Part shown: positions 7,732 to 17,148 of the stretch, piece after piece
Layout of the letters: every line of letters begins with the position of its first letter
Numbering within the stretch: position 1 is the stretch's first letter
NCBI RefSeq assembly: GCF_000934755.1
Contig: NZ_KN882179.1
Span: 85,620-145,286 of the forward strand
Origin: Desulfonatronovibrio magnus
GTDB lineage: Bacteria; Desulfobacterota; Desulfovibrionia; Desulfovibrionales; Desulfonatronovibrionaceae
Reading direction: 5' to 3'
Length of the DNA: 59,667 nt
Position numbers and translations under genes: made by a program
Notes under the pieces: model-generated
The model's database searches: none
Seen by the model: the letters and a program-made list of their open reading frames with translations, nothing else
What the model was told of the DNA's origin: nothing

Positions 7732-9354
7732 ATGAAACACAAACATAGTACAATAATAGAATTTTTGTCACACCCTGTGCTGGTATTCAGTTCTCTAATT
7801 TTGCTCAGCGCATGGCTGCTGGTTTATTATTCTTACTTTCCTGGCCTTATAAAGCAGTGGAATAATCAGGATAACAGCCATAGTTACCTTGTTCTGCCAG
7901 TTTTTGTATATTTAATGTGGCAAGCTAAAAAATATTATATTCAAAAAATAGAAAATTCATGGATTATTTCAATCCTTGTCCTTCTATCATCTATGCTTTT
8001 TTTACTCGTTGGCAGACTTGGTTCTTTAGAAACATTGATCTATATCTCCATGTGGATATCTTTATTGGGAATATTTATTTTATTTTTTGGATATCAGAAT
8101 TTAAGGTTTGCTGCCTTCCCATTTATTTTACTTATCTTTGCTTTGCCATTACCTCAATTTATAAATAATATCATAAGTTTAAAGCTTAAATTATGGTCAT
8201 CGTATCTGGCAGTGCATCTTCTGCAGGTAATTAACATACCCGTCTACAGAGAAGGAAATATTATTGATTTAGGCATTGCCAGGCTTCAGGTCGTGGATGC
8301 CTGCAGTGGCCTGCGTTATCTTTTTCCTACTATTTTTCTGGCTCTTCTGGCAGGCCATTTTTTCTTGAAAACCACCAGCGCCAGACTTGTTTTGCTGATC
8401 ATAAGTCCATTTATATGCCTTGTTTCAAACTCTCTTAGAATTGCAGTTACCGGTGTACTTGTAAGAATAATAGATCCCGCACTTGCAGAAGGTTTTTTCC
8501 ACGATTTTTCAGGATGGCTGGTTTACATGTTTATGTTGACCCTGCTGGCTGGTATGCTGGCAGTTCTGAGAAGAATTGAAAGTAAAGCAGAAGTAAAAAA
8601 TGACTGGCAAGTCCACCACTCAGTGGGCAAAGAGTCATTAGACAGGAAAAAGCGTGAAAGTGTTAATGACGATTCATGGATATCTCTGGTTCCTTACAAA
8701 GCAATTTTGACTTCAATATTTCTAATTTCCGGCTTTCTGATTCAATCCCAGCTTATCAATAACCAGATTATTCCTGCAAGGCAGAATTTCAGTACATTCC
8801 CGGAAAGCATTGGTGAATGGCATGGCAAAAGATCATATCTTTCCCCTCAAATACTAAATTCCCTCTGGGCTGATGATTATATATCGGGTACTTACATCAA
8901 TCCAGTCACAGGCAACTCCCTTTACCTGCTTGTCTCATATTATGAGACCCAGACAACTCGAAAAACTGCTCATGCACCTACTTCATGCCTGCTTGGTGGA
9001 GGATGGATTCTGCTCAGCAAAACCCTGTCTGAACCAGACCCTGATAATGGTCGGGATTTTAGTGTACGTTCCATGGTCATGAAGCAGATGGACAGCAAAA
9101 TCCTGTCAAACTTCTGGTTTGAGCAGCGTGGCAGGCATATCACCAGCGAATATCTCAATAAATTCTATCTGTTCTGGGATGCTTTAACACGAAACAGAAC
9201 AGACGGTGCGCTGGTTCGGGTGGAAATGTACCTCAAGCCTGGACAGACTATTGAAGAGGGCCAGACGATACTAAACAACTTCCTTGGTGAGCTTAAGGAA
9301 AAAATAGCTATTTATGTACCTGGTGATAATCATGAAAGCACCGTAATTTTTTGA
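7732..9354 (+). CDS. xrtD: Exosortase with fused EpsI-like domain (XrtD type)
   Basis: 540 residues. An eight-or-more-helix membrane domain (residues 1-285) carries the exosortase triad: Cys191 in VVDACSGLRYLFP, Arg236 in SNSLRIAVTG and His257 in FHDFSGW. The second part (about 325-540, including the FPESIGEWHGKRSYL stretch and SYYETQTTRKTAHAPTSC) is an EpsI-like domain. This fused architecture is that of XrtD, which pairs with VPLPA-CTERM sorting signals. Exosortases are membrane transpeptidases that cleave and process such C-terminal signals, usually in step with exopolysaccharide export. Two candidate substrates are in the window: 13489-14025 (VPLPA) and 44153-44737 (VPVPA). The gene leads a plus-strand group with the initiating sugar transferase and a TPR lipoprotein. 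The ribosome binding site is weak. Confidence 0.9.
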   Translation: MKHKHSTIIEFLSHPVLVFSSLILLSAWLLVYYSYFPGLIKQWNNQDNSHSYLVLPVFVYLMWQAKKYYIQKIENSWIISILVLLSSMLFLLVGRLGSLETLIYISMWISLLGIFILFFGYQNLRFAAFPFILLIFALPLPQFINNIISLKLKLWSSYLAVHLLQVINIPVYREGNIIDLGIARLQVVDACSGLRYLFPTIFLALLAGHFFLKTTSARLVLLIISPFICLVSNSLRIAVTGVLVRIIDPALAEGFFHDFSGWLVYMFMLTLLAGMLAVLRRIESKAEVKNDWQVHHSVGKESLDRKKRESVNDDSWISLVPYKAILTSIFLISGFLIQSQLINNQIIPARQNFSTFPESIGEWHGKRSYLSPQILNSLWADDYISGTYINPVTGNSLYLLVSYYETQTTRKTAHAPTSCLLGGGWILLSKTLSEPDPDNGRDFSVRSMVMKQMDSKILSNFWFEQRGRHITSEYLNKFYLFWDALTRNRTDGALVRVEMYLKPGQTIEEGQTILNNFLGELKEKIAIYVPGDNHESTVIF

Positions 9355-9559
9355 CAACAAGAACATTGTCCTTTCACGTGGAGCATCAGTTCAGGCACAA
9401 TCAAGGAATTCTGAAGCTTTTCGTCCGTGAGGTTCGAGACCAAACCTTCGAGCAACTAAAGCGGGTTTCCTTTACGAAAATTGGGACTCCAATGTGCCTG
9501 TCCCCTGACAACCTTAAAAATGGCTCAAGTAATAAGATTTTTGGTCAACTGGAGGAGAT

Positions 9560-10972
9560 ATGTACAGACAACAGGTAGCCCTGATAATTACACTGCTCAT
9601 GGTTCTGGATGGATTCATGATTGTCATCTCAGGGTACAGCGCCATGTATTTACGCTGGCTTACAAGCGGTGGAACAAGATATATTGATGATTATCTTCTT
9701 ACAGGGATTGTACTTTTTGTTATGTTTGCCTCCAATGTGGTCATGGGAGGCTTCGGGCTGTATTCAGACAGACGCTATACATCAATACTGCCGGTTATTA
9801 AACGTATTTCTGCCTCAGTGATAATTGTTTTTTCCATTGTGGGCGTCGCATTGTACGGCCTTAAAATGTACATTATTCCAAGAGGATTTCTGGGTATTTT
9901 TGCTGTGTTTGTACTACTTGGAACAGTACTCAACAGGGCTGTATTTGATATCCTGCTGGACAAATTTCAAAGTAATGGTTTCAGTGCAAGAAGAATCATG
10001 CTGGCAGGCGACGGTAAGCGGGCTGTAATGGTTTGTGAGGCCCTCATGACCCAGAAAAGCTGGGGCCATAAGATTATTGGATATTTAAGCTCAGATCACA
10101 ACAATGGACTGAGTCATGAGATTGCTTGTCTTGGAAAGCTTGAGGATTTCAATAAAGTTCTACAAGAGAACAGCATAGACGAAGTCATATTTGCATTAGA
10201 ACCTGAATTCAATAATGATATCAAGTCCTACCTTGATTTATGTGAAAAAATGGGAATTCCCTATAGAATTGTGCCAGCCTTGTTCAATCCTTATTCTCCC
10301 TTCAGGCTGAGTGTGGAACATATCCAGGATATACCTGCATTAAGTAAAGAAACTACAGGAATAAATGCATCAGGTTTAGTGTATAAAAGATTAATGGATT
10401 TTTTGTTTGGCATAATCGGCTTTTTAATATTTTGTCTTATGTACCCCATTATAGCCATAGCCATAAAGATAGATTCCCCAGGCCCGGTACTCTTCAGACA
10501 ACAGAGAGTGGGACGAAATAACAGAATATTCTGGATTTATAAATTCAGGACCATGTATATTGATGCGGAAGAAAGAAAAAAAGATCTGGAATCAAGAAAT
10601 GAGATGAATGGATTTATGTTCAAGATGGAAAATGATCCCAGAGTGACCAAAGTAGGCCGATTTCTGCGTAAAAGCTCTTTAGATGAGTTTCCTCAATTCA
10701 TTAATGTAGTCAAAGGTGAGATGAGCCTGGTAGGTACAAGGCCGCCCACCCTTGACGAGGTAAAGCAGTATGAAGTCTGGCAGAGAAGAAGAATATCCAT
10801 GAAGCCTGGAATTACAGGATTGTGGCAGGTTTCAGGAAGAAACAAGATCAGTGATTTCAATGAAGTTGTAAAACTTGATCTGCAATATATTGATCAGTGG
10901 AAATTCATAGCAGATATCAAGATTTTACTGCTCACGCTTTGGGTGGTGATGAGAAGAAAAGGAGCCGTATAA
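9560..10972 (+). CDS. Polyprenyl-phosphate sugar phosphotransferase (exopolysaccharide priming enzyme)
   Basis: 470 residues. N-terminal hydrophobic helices (about 1-130) and a CoA-binding-like middle domain (FSARRIMLAGDGKRAVMVCEAL) are followed by a C-terminal bacterial sugar transferase domain (about 275-470) with the hallmark KFRTMYIDAEERK, RKSSLDEFPQFINVVKGEMSLVGTRPP and PGITGLWQVSGR motifs. Enzymes of this WcaJ/EpsB-like family transfer a sugar 1-phosphate to undecaprenyl phosphate at the inner face of the membrane and so start each repeat unit. The ATG has a strong GGAGGAG ribosome binding site. A 205-bp spacer without a gene separates it from the exosortase gene. It is the only priming transferase in the window, so all glycosyltransferases here probably extend its product. 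Confidence 0.92.
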   Translation: MYRQQVALIITLLMVLDGFMIVISGYSAMYLRWLTSGGTRYIDDYLLTGIVLFVMFASNVVMGGFGLYSDRRYTSILPVIKRISASVIIVFSIVGVALYGLKMYIIPRGFLGIFAVFVLLGTVLNRAVFDILLDKFQSNGFSARRIMLAGDGKRAVMVCEALMTQKSWGHKIIGYLSSDHNNGLSHEIACLGKLEDFNKVLQENSIDEVIFALEPEFNNDIKSYLDLCEKMGIPYRIVPALFNPYSPFRLSVEHIQDIPALSKETTGINASGLVYKRLMDFLFGIIGFLIFCLMYPIIAIAIKIDSPGPVLFRQQRVGRNNRIFWIYKFRTMYIDAEERKKDLESRNEMNGFMFKMENDPRVTKVGRFLRKSSLDEFPQFINVVKGEMSLVGTRPPTLDEVKQYEVWQRRRISMKPGITGLWQVSGRNKISDFNEVVKLDLQYIDQWKFIADIKILLLTLWVVMRRKGAV

Positions 10973-11006
10973 ATTATACATAACTCACAAAAAAGGATAA
11001 TAAAAA

Positions 11007-13082
11007 ATGAAAAGAATATATTGCTTAACAACCTTAGTCCTTGCAGGAATTATTCTCTTTTTGGGATGCAGCGGACCTGAAGAACGCACGGCCGCCCATT
11101 ATGATCGGGGCATGGTCTACTATGAAGCCCAGCAGTACAGAGAGGCAGAACTGGAGTTTAGAAACGCAGTCCGGATTGATTCGTCATTCTACATGGGGCA
11201 TCTTATGCTGGGCAAGACATATTATCAGTTGAAGCAATGGCAAAGGGCTCATAACTCCTTTAGAAAAGCCGGCCAACTCAATCCGGAACTACTTGAGGCC
11301 CATATGTACCTGGGACGAATTCTGCACATGGCCGGAGAACTTGATCAGGCTGCAGAGCTTGCATTCAAAATCATGGATGCTGACCCTCAAAATTTTGAGG
11401 CCATGGTTATCCTTACCAACGTGTACCTTAAAAAGGAGCAATTTCACCAGGGTCTTAACCTGGCAGGCAAACTTGTAGAACTTTACCCTGAAAAAGCAGA
11501 GCCATATATTCTTATGGCCAGGATGTTATCCGGAAAAGGAGATTATGAACAGGCACTCAACATCCTGTCTGAAGGATTAGTTAGACATCCAGATAATACA
11601 CCAATCAGCCTGGTTAAGGCTGAAACATTTCAAGCCACAGGTCAAAGCGACATGGCAGCCCAGACATATAAGGAGATGTTGTTTAAGGACCCTGACAATG
11701 AACACTTGAAGTTAATACTCATAAGGCACTACAGAGATACTGGGCAATTTGAAGCTGCCGAACATGAGCTTTTAAGTATATTGTCCGGCAGCCCCCGAGA
11801 CAAAAAAGCTTACCTGACACTGGCAGAGTTATATGCAGGGACTGACAGAACAGAGCAGGCAGCTGAGACTCTCAGGCAAGGATTGAGTCTTGCTGGAGAA
11901 GATCATGACCTGATCTCTGCACTGGCCAGAGTTTACATGCTTCTTGGACACGAAACAGAAGCTGAAAAAACACTCAAGCAATCAATTGCCTTAGAACCGG
12001 AGAGCCTTAGAAGTCTTGAGTCAAGAAAGCTTCTGGCCAATATTTACTTTCTAAGGGCCGACTATGAACAGGCTGAAAAGGAATTGGCAACTGTTCTGAT
12101 ACAGAATCCCCTGGATGCGCAGTCTCTGATGCTCAAGGGCAGGATGCTGGCTGGCCAAAACAAATTTTCAGATGCTGTTCACAATTTCAGGGTGGTGCTG
12201 AGGGAAAATCCAGATAACACTGCAGCATACTATTATCTGGCTCTGTGCCACTTTAAACTTGGCGAACCCCTGTTGGCAGTGGCAAACTTGCGCAGTGCTA
12301 TGTCCATTGATCCTGAATATGTGCCGGCCAGACTGGAACTGGTCAGATATCACGCTTCAAGAATGGATTATGTTCGAGCTCATCAGGAACTTACTCAAAT
12401 CCTGGAAATCCAGCCTCAAAACTCAGAAGCTTTGCTTATTAAAGGTGAAATTTTTGTCTATCTTGGAGATGCAATTCAAGCTCTTGAATACTTTTCCAGA
12501 GCCTCTAAATTCAGACCGGATTGGTCACTGCCATACCTCAAGATAGCAGAAATCCACCAACGAATGCAAAACCCGGACAAGGCCGAAGCTATACTGCAGC
12601 ATGCACTGAAAAGTGCACACAATATTGATGCTGTCAGGTTTCAGCTGGCAGTATTTTATCAGCAAAATAATCATAAAAACCAGGCACAGCTTCTTTATGA
12701 ACAGATCCTGGAAAAGTATCCAGATTTCCTGCCTGCGGCCAACAACCTGGCTTTTCTCTATTCCCAAAACGATGAATTTGAAAACCTGGAGAAGGCCTTA
12801 GCCCTGGCCCAGCATGCTGCGAAAAACGGCAACCCCCTGGCACTGGATACCTTGGGATGGGTTCATTATCGTTTAGGCCACATGGAACTTGCTTTGAAAA
12901 CTCTGAATCAAGCCCTTCACGGCGATCCTGACAACAAAGAAATTGTCTACCATCTTGCTTTGGTTCTTGCGGAAACCGGACAAAGACAAAAGGCCAGAAA
13001 TATCCTTGAAGATTTTCAAAACAGGATGGGAATAGACGCTTTGGACGAAAACTCCATGCAACTATATTTCAGTCTGTTTTAG
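11007..13082 (+). CDS. TPR-repeat lipoprotein of exosortase loci (PrsT-like)
   Basis: 691 residues. The N-terminal signal MKRIYCLTTLVLAGIILFLGC ends in a lipobox (LFLGC), so Cys21 should be lipidated. The rest is about 17 tetratricopeptide repeats in tandem (for example HYDRGMVYYEAQQYREAELEFRNAV and AHNSFRKAGQLNPELLEAHMYLGRIL). Long TPR lipoproteins are regular members of PEP-CTERM/exosortase exopolysaccharide loci and are thought to scaffold polymer assembly or export in the periplasm, comparable to AlgK and PelB; the specific role is inference. It begins 34 bp after the sugar transferase gene, behind an AAAGGA ribosome binding site, and is probably co-transcribed with it. Confidence 0.88.
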   Translation: MKRIYCLTTLVLAGIILFLGCSGPEERTAAHYDRGMVYYEAQQYREAELEFRNAVRIDSSFYMGHLMLGKTYYQLKQWQRAHNSFRKAGQLNPELLEAHMYLGRILHMAGELDQAAELAFKIMDADPQNFEAMVILTNVYLKKEQFHQGLNLAGKLVELYPEKAEPYILMARMLSGKGDYEQALNILSEGLVRHPDNTPISLVKAETFQATGQSDMAAQTYKEMLFKDPDNEHLKLILIRHYRDTGQFEAAEHELLSILSGSPRDKKAYLTLAELYAGTDRTEQAAETLRQGLSLAGEDHDLISALARVYMLLGHETEAEKTLKQSIALEPESLRSLESRKLLANIYFLRADYEQAEKELATVLIQNPLDAQSLMLKGRMLAGQNKFSDAVHNFRVVLRENPDNTAAYYYLALCHFKLGEPLLAVANLRSAMSIDPEYVPARLELVRYHASRMDYVRAHQELTQILEIQPQNSEALLIKGEIFVYLGDAIQALEYFSRASKFRPDWSLPYLKIAEIHQRMQNPDKAEAILQHALKSAHNIDAVRFQLAVFYQQNNHKNQAQLLYEQILEKYPDFLPAANNLAFLYSQNDEFENLEKALALAQHAAKNGNPLALDTLGWVHYRLGHMELALKTLNQALHGDPDNKEIVYHLALVLAETGQRQKARNILEDFQNRMGIDALDENSMQLYFSLF

Positions 13083-13488
13083 ATTGGCTGACAACCTTTT
13101 TTGCTGTCCCCCAATTTTTCACTCTCACTATTCTGCAAGGGACGCATCTCAAAAGTCTGCCCCCCTGTCTAAAACTTGAGCAGCGCGCATTTTTGTCGGT
13201 CCCTGCCCGCCCGTTAAAGATGTTCAAAAAAGCCTTGCCTGAGCATATAATAAAACATATCTCGAAATTATCCTCAGACTGTAATCTGCTCTGAAAAAAA
13301 CTCATTTTATTCTTAAAAAACCTGCAAAACGTCTGATGTTAACAGACAAATTATCCCCATAATACTTCAGTTCATTTTAAAACATAAACTTTAAACATAA
13401 ATACCTGAAATTAAACAACAATTATTCAATGGCATGCTTTTTTCATTATAATATGCAGCACTATAATCAAATACTTCAGGAGGAAATT
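13083..13488. other. Intergenic region upstream of VPLPA-CTERM gene
   Basis: About 400 bp without a gene. The left half is unremarkable; the right half (from 13260) is strongly AT-rich and holds the sigma-54-like site at 13430-13445. Confidence 0.6.
13430..13445 (+). promoter_or_regulatory. Candidate sigma-54-like promoter
   Basis: TGGCATG-CTTT-TTTCA has the spacing of the sigma-54 consensus TGGCACG-N4-TTGCW, with one change in the -24 block and the conserved G of the -12 block replaced by T. The start point would be near 13456, 33 bases before the ATG. Genes with exosortase signals are often served by sigma-54 promoters, and a sigma-54 activator lies at 51704. A second site with the same form precedes the rfbF copy at 19494. 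Confidence 0.35.
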
Positions 13489-14025
13489 ATGAAGAATTTT
13501 TCAAGCATGCTTGTGAAGGCTGTTTTACTGGCAGGTACTTTTATACTGCTTGCCTGCCCGTCATGGGCGGCCTTGTACAGTGGGGCATGGACACCCACCA
13601 GTCAATCAGTAGAGTATTTCAACGTAACCTTTACTGATTTTTCACCTGATCCAAATTTCAGGTTTTTCATTTACAACAAAGACACAGGAGAGGAATTAAC
13701 GGTTTTTAATCATTCACAATTTTTTAATGCGGCTACCATCCATTATACTGAAAGTGGAGGCAACTATTTTGCCAACCTTGGTGGCAATATTCTCAACCTG
13801 GGAACCAGGCCCCACTTCTGGTTGGGTTTTGATCTCGGAGCCGGCAATGTTTACGAGTATTCCTACTCATTGCTGGCTGGCAACGATCAGTATTCACTTA
13901 GCCTTTTGGACAAAATTTTTATTTCTTCTGATGCTTCACCCGTTCCTTTGCCAGCTTCATTCTGGCTGCTGGGCTCTGCTCTGGCAGGACTTGTGGGATT
14001 CGGTAGAAGGTTCATGAATATCTGA
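13489..14025 (+). CDS. VPLPA-CTERM sorting-domain protein, probable exosortase substrate
   Basis: 178 residues from the ATG at 13489, which has an ideal AGGAGG ribosome binding site (13479-13484); an in-frame ATG 60 bp upstream lacks one. The signal peptide is MKNFSSMLVKAVLLAGTFILLACPSWA. The mature part (about 125 residues, rich in aromatic and Asn/Gly residues) is probably beta-structured and matches nothing I know. The C-terminus is a textbook sorting signal: VPLPA at residue 152, a hydrophobic helix SFWLLGSALAGLVGF, then the basic cluster GRR. It should be handled by the XrtD exosortase encoded 6 kb upstream. A strong bidirectional hairpin follows the gene. Confidence 0.88.
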   Translation: MKNFSSMLVKAVLLAGTFILLACPSWAALYSGAWTPTSQSVEYFNVTFTDFSPDPNFRFFIYNKDTGEELTVFNHSQFFNAATIHYTESGGNYFANLGGNILNLGTRPHFWLGFDLGAGNVYEYSYSLLAGNDQYSLSLLDKIFISSDASPVPLPASFWLLGSALAGLVGFGRRFMNI

Positions 14026-14050
14026 CATCCATAATTAGACTCGAACAAAA

Positions 14051-14079
14051 AAAGGCGGACCGAATTTCAGTCCGCCTTT
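14051..14079. terminator. Bidirectional rho-independent terminator
   Basis: AAAGGCGGAC (14051-14060) pairs with GTCCGCCTTT (14070-14079), a ten-base-pair GC-rich stem flanked by an A run on the left, which becomes a T run on the minus strand. It lies between the convergent genes ending at 14025 and 14106. Confidence 0.8.
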
Positions 14080-14105
14080 GCTGTGCAGCAGGCAAAACCT
14101 TAAAC

Positions 14106-15545
14106 TTATACAAAAGTGTATGTATTACCACCCTTTTTTTTGGCCATGTACATGGCATTGTCAGCTAAGCTCATAATCTCATCAGGATCTGTCTGCTCAT
14201 CTTTAGACATGAATATTCCAATGCTGATACCTACCTGAACACAGTGTTTATTTATGGCGATCTTTTCTTTCATACAGTCAATTATATTTTGGGCAAGCAT
14301 TGTCATATCATCCTTACTTCCGGGATTATTCATCAGCAGACAAAATTCATCGCCCCCGAGACGGGCCAGAGTATCTGACTCTCTGATCTTACTTAGAATC
14401 CTCTTGACAACTTCAATGAGCACCAGATCTCCGCATTTGTGTCCGTATTTATCATTTACAGACTTGAATCCATCCAGATCCATGAACAAAACTGCAAACC
14501 CTTCAGTATATCTTCTCGACATTTTCACAGCCTGCTCTAAGCGATCATTCCATAAAATTCTGTTGGGCACCCCGGTCAGGCTGTCATGGGTAGCTTTTCT
14601 GTACAAATCTGTTTCCATTATTTTTTGATGTGAAATATCAGAAAAAATTATTTCAAAAAGCAACTGATCTCTTTTGGTCTTAACGCTCAACCCTGATATT
14701 TCAGCCCAGAACAAGGCTCTGTTGAATGAACTGATTTGCATCTCTGTTCTGATGATCTTGTCTTCACTGACTAATTGTCTGGAAATGCGATTCCAGTCTT
14801 GTTCATCTAAAAATATCCTCATATTCTGTCTATTAACTGCTTCTTTCAAATCCTGAGCTGATTCATAACCCAGCATGACAGCCAGGGCTTTGTTTGCTTC
14901 CACAAGCACACCATCCGGAGTAAACCTGCCAAGCCCTTTCATTGTTTCCTGAAAAATGGACTCGAACCTCTGCAAGGCCTGCATAAGCTCCTGTTCATGC
15001 TCCAACTGCTTTCTAATTTCATTCCTGAGCATTTCATTGGTCCGCGAGAGATTAGAAGTTCTTTTGGCAATATCCATTTCCATCTGCAAAGTATAATCGC
15101 TCTGATATATCTTATTGTCTATTAAACTACTGATGTTCATAAACGCACAAATTGTTCCCATATGCTTTTTGCCTTTTGTGATGTGTCTGATAAAGCCCGA
15201 TACATGCACAATTCGACCTGTTTTTGTTTTAACTGGAACAGCTTCAATATATTGATCGTCAGGATCTTTTTTAAATGAGGCAAATATCTGTCCCAGGGGA
15301 TGCAGTTCATAAAGTGGAGATACACTCTGATATTCTCTTATATTTCTGGAAAATCCGAAAATATCATAAAAGGCCTGGTTAATAAATACAGTTTTCTCAC
15401 GATCATCCAAAAGAAGTACACCTATTCCCATTTTGTCCAGGATAAACTGGGTGGATTTAAGAATAGCCGGTTTATGGCTTACTGTTAATTCAGGCGGTAT
15501 TCTCTTCTTTGTGCTTTTTGACTTTAAGCCCGCTGATGTTTTCAT
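14106..15545 (-). CDS. Diguanylate cyclase with two PAS domains
   Basis: 479 residues from ATG 15545, chosen because AAAGGA lies 8-12 bases upstream; an ATG at 15563 is possible. PAS domain 1 spans about 25-130 (MGIGVLLLDDREKTVFINQAFYDIFGF), a coiled linker follows (NKIYQSDYTLQMEMDIAKRTSNLS), PAS 2 spans about 195-310 (RFTPDGVLVEANKALAVMLGY), and the GGDEF domain spans about 320-479. The active site is LGGDEF, and RESD five residues before it is a complete I-site (RxxD), so product inhibition by c-di-GMP is likely. No membrane segment is seen, so the enzyme is cytoplasmic. A family 1 miniature element begins 20 bases upstream of the start and probably replaced the native leader. Its product could feed the PilZ protein at the left edge and control polymer synthesis. 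Confidence 0.9.
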   Translation of the reverse strand: MKTSAGLKSKSTKKRIPPELTVSHKPAILKSTQFILDKMGIGVLLLDDREKTVFINQAFYDIFGFSRNIREYQSVSPLYELHPLGQIFASFKKDPDDQYIEAVPVKTKTGRIVHVSGFIRHITKGKKHMGTICAFMNISSLIDNKIYQSDYTLQMEMDIAKRTSNLSRTNEMLRNEIRKQLEHEQELMQALQRFESIFQETMKGLGRFTPDGVLVEANKALAVMLGYESAQDLKEAVNRQNMRIFLDEQDWNRISRQLVSEDKIIRTEMQISSFNRALFWAEISGLSVKTKRDQLLFEIIFSDISHQKIMETDLYRKATHDSLTGVPNRILWNDRLEQAVKMSRRYTEGFAVLFMDLDGFKSVNDKYGHKCGDLVLIEVVKRILSKIRESDTLARLGGDEFCLLMNNPGSKDDMTMLAQNIIDCMKEKIAINKHCVQVGISIGIFMSKDEQTDPDEIMSLADNAMYMAKKKGGNTYTFV

Positions 15546-15564
15546 AAAGAATATCCTTTTCATT

Positions 15565-15744
15565 GGGAGCATTACGCGTTTCTAAAAAATGTAAATTTTT
15601 ATTGTATATTCTGCTGATTTGGGGATAAAACCAGATTGTGGAGGATTGGCACGGCTTCCTGCCCGGAGGCTTACAGCCCGGAGGGGGACTGTCCCTGGCT
15701 CCGGGATGTCCCCAATTGACTTTTCAGAAACGAGTAATGCTGCC
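15565..15744. mobile_element. Family 1 miniature element
   Basis: 180 bp. The inverted ends are GGGAGCATTACGCGTTTCT (left) and TTTTCAGAAACGAGTAATGCTGCC (right). The interior carries the shared TTGGGGATAAAACCAG and CTTCCTGCCCGGAGGC/TTACAGCCCGGAGGGGGAC stretch. No open frame and no clear target duplication. It lies just 5' of the PAS-GGDEF gene and 3' of the GT4 gene at 15781. Confidence 0.85.
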
Positions 15745-15780
15745 ATTATTGATGATCATTTTACTCAGTTAATCCATGGT

Positions 15781-17034
15781 TCAGCCCTGATCAACCAGTG
15801 TATGATGTTTATATATACTATCAGACTTTTCTACCTGCAGGACAAGCTTATACACTTCGAGATACTTTACAGATTCAATTCCCCAATGCAATTCTTCACG
15901 CACCCTGTTTATTCCGAAATTACCCATACGTTTTCTAAGTTCAGGATTACTTAGAAGAGACGTGATTTTTGCAGCAAAATCAACAATATCATTAGGCCTG
16001 GCATAAAGGGATGCATCTAAAGCAGTGCGTCTGCCTTCTGTAAGGTCGTATTGCACAATGGGTTTACCTAAAGCCATGTACTCCATTATCTTATTCATGG
16101 TAGATTTATCATTCATTTCATTGGCTATATCAGGATTAACGCATACATCCGCAGTGCACAGGACCTCTGCAAGCACATGATCGGGAACTCTCCCGGTAAA
16201 AGTCACATAATCATTAAACCCCATATCGGCGCAAAGCATTTTCAACTTCTCCAGTTCAGTACCTCCGCCAACAAGGACAAACTGAATGTCTGTGCGCTTT
16301 TTTTGTTGAATCACAATTCCCACTGCTTCCAGGAGGTGGTCCAAACCCTCCTGGCAACCCATGACACCTACATATCCCACCATATACTCCCGGCCATTTT
16401 TCCATGCCGGATTGGGAGGTACTGGTTTAAACCTTTCCAGACTTGGACCACTTCTAACCACAAACACCCTGTCTCCATCCATACCGCCTCGTTCTATGGC
16501 TATTTTTTTGTAAGATTCATTAGTGGCAATGGAATAATCTGCTGCGGAAAAGGTCATTTTCTCCAAAAGAATCATCAACCTGTAAAGCAGATCTTTACGT
16601 CCAAATTTGGCCAGATAAAGTTCAGGGTTGATGTCATGATGGTCAAATATAAACTTTTTCCCCAGCAAATATTTATAAATGATGGCTATGAGAAAAATCA
16701 AATCAGGAGGGTTGCAGGCCTGAATTACTTCAAAGCCATGTTTCTTCCAGATTCTGGCCGCAAGTATAAATTCCCAGAACAAGGCAGATGAATATTCCAA
16801 CAGATACCCAGTAATACCTTTTCCTTCCAAAACAATGGGATGACGGTAAATATGAATCCCGCTCAGTTCTTCATAACTTTTCTCATATCCCCTGCCCTTG
16901 GGGCAGATAGCACAAACCTGATATCCGGCCTGCCTGAGGCTCAAACATTCCTGCCATACCCTGCGGTCAAAGGGCAGAGGCAGATTTTCTACAATAATGA
17001 GAACTGATTTTTTTTTATGATTTTTGGTACTCAT
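15781..17034 (-). CDS. Glycosyltransferase family 4 protein
   Basis: 417 residues with two Rossmann-like halves. The N-terminal acceptor half starts VLIIVENLPLPFDRRVWQECLSLRQAGYQV, the donor half contains VGYVGVMGCQEGLDHLLEAV, VLVGGGTELEKLK and the retaining-GT motif MNDKSTMNKIMEYMALGKPIV, in which the Glu after IM is the usual nucleotide-sugar-binding residue. GT4 enzymes at such loci add hexoses from GDP- or UDP-sugars to the lipid-linked repeat unit. It lies 114 bp downstream of the AlgD-like dehydrogenase on the same strand, so it may use the uronic acid donor made by that enzyme (inference). A degraded fragment of a close relative of this gene lies at about 31029-31132. Confidence 0.88.
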   Translation of the reverse strand: MSTKNHKKKSVLIIVENLPLPFDRRVWQECLSLRQAGYQVCAICPKGRGYEKSYEELSGIHIYRHPIVLEGKGITGYLLEYSSALFWEFILAARIWKKHGFEVIQACNPPDLIFLIAIIYKYLLGKKFIFDHHDINPELYLAKFGRKDLLYRLMILLEKMTFSAADYSIATNESYKKIAIERGGMDGDRVFVVRSGPSLERFKPVPPNPAWKNGREYMVGYVGVMGCQEGLDHLLEAVGIVIQQKKRTDIQFVLVGGGTELEKLKMLCADMGFNDYVTFTGRVPDHVLAEVLCTADVCVNPDIANEMNDKSTMNKIMEYMALGKPIVQYDLTEGRRTALDASLYARPNDIVDFAAKITSLLSNPELRKRMGNFGINRVREELHWGIESVKYLEVYKLVLQVEKSDSIYKHHTLVDQG

Positions 17035-17054
17035 ATCCGTTCACCTTCTGATCT

Positions 17055-17118
17055 AATGCTGGCTGTGCCCACAACCCTATTTAAACAGGGATCGTTAAGT
17101 TGAGGCAATAAACGTACT
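17055..17118. repeat. Short repeat (GGCTGTGCCCACAACCC ... GGATCGTTAAGTTG)
   Basis: CTAATGCTGGCTGTGCCCACAACCC at 17054-17077 (given here in two parts of the same stretch) resembles the inverted end of the long repeat at 18525-18987, and GGATCGTTAAGTTG at 17089 recurs at 1926 next to a similar GC-rich hairpin. It fills the gap between the GT4 and dehydrogenase genes. Confidence 0.45.
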
Positions 17119-17148
17119 ATTTGTTTGTTTGGAATTTTTGCTAAGCGT

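Noticed and set aside
9357-9559. Open frame of 75 codons between the exosortase and sugar transferase genes
   Set aside because: No ribosome binding site, no domain, and it runs into the strong Shine-Dalgarno region of the next gene. Treated as a spacer.
15650-15680. TGGCACGGCTTCCTGC inside family 1 elements (also at 22430) looks like a sigma-54 promoter
   Set aside because: The GG and GC blocks are one base too far apart. Sigma-54 spacing is strict, so the match is probably chance within the GC-rich hairpin.
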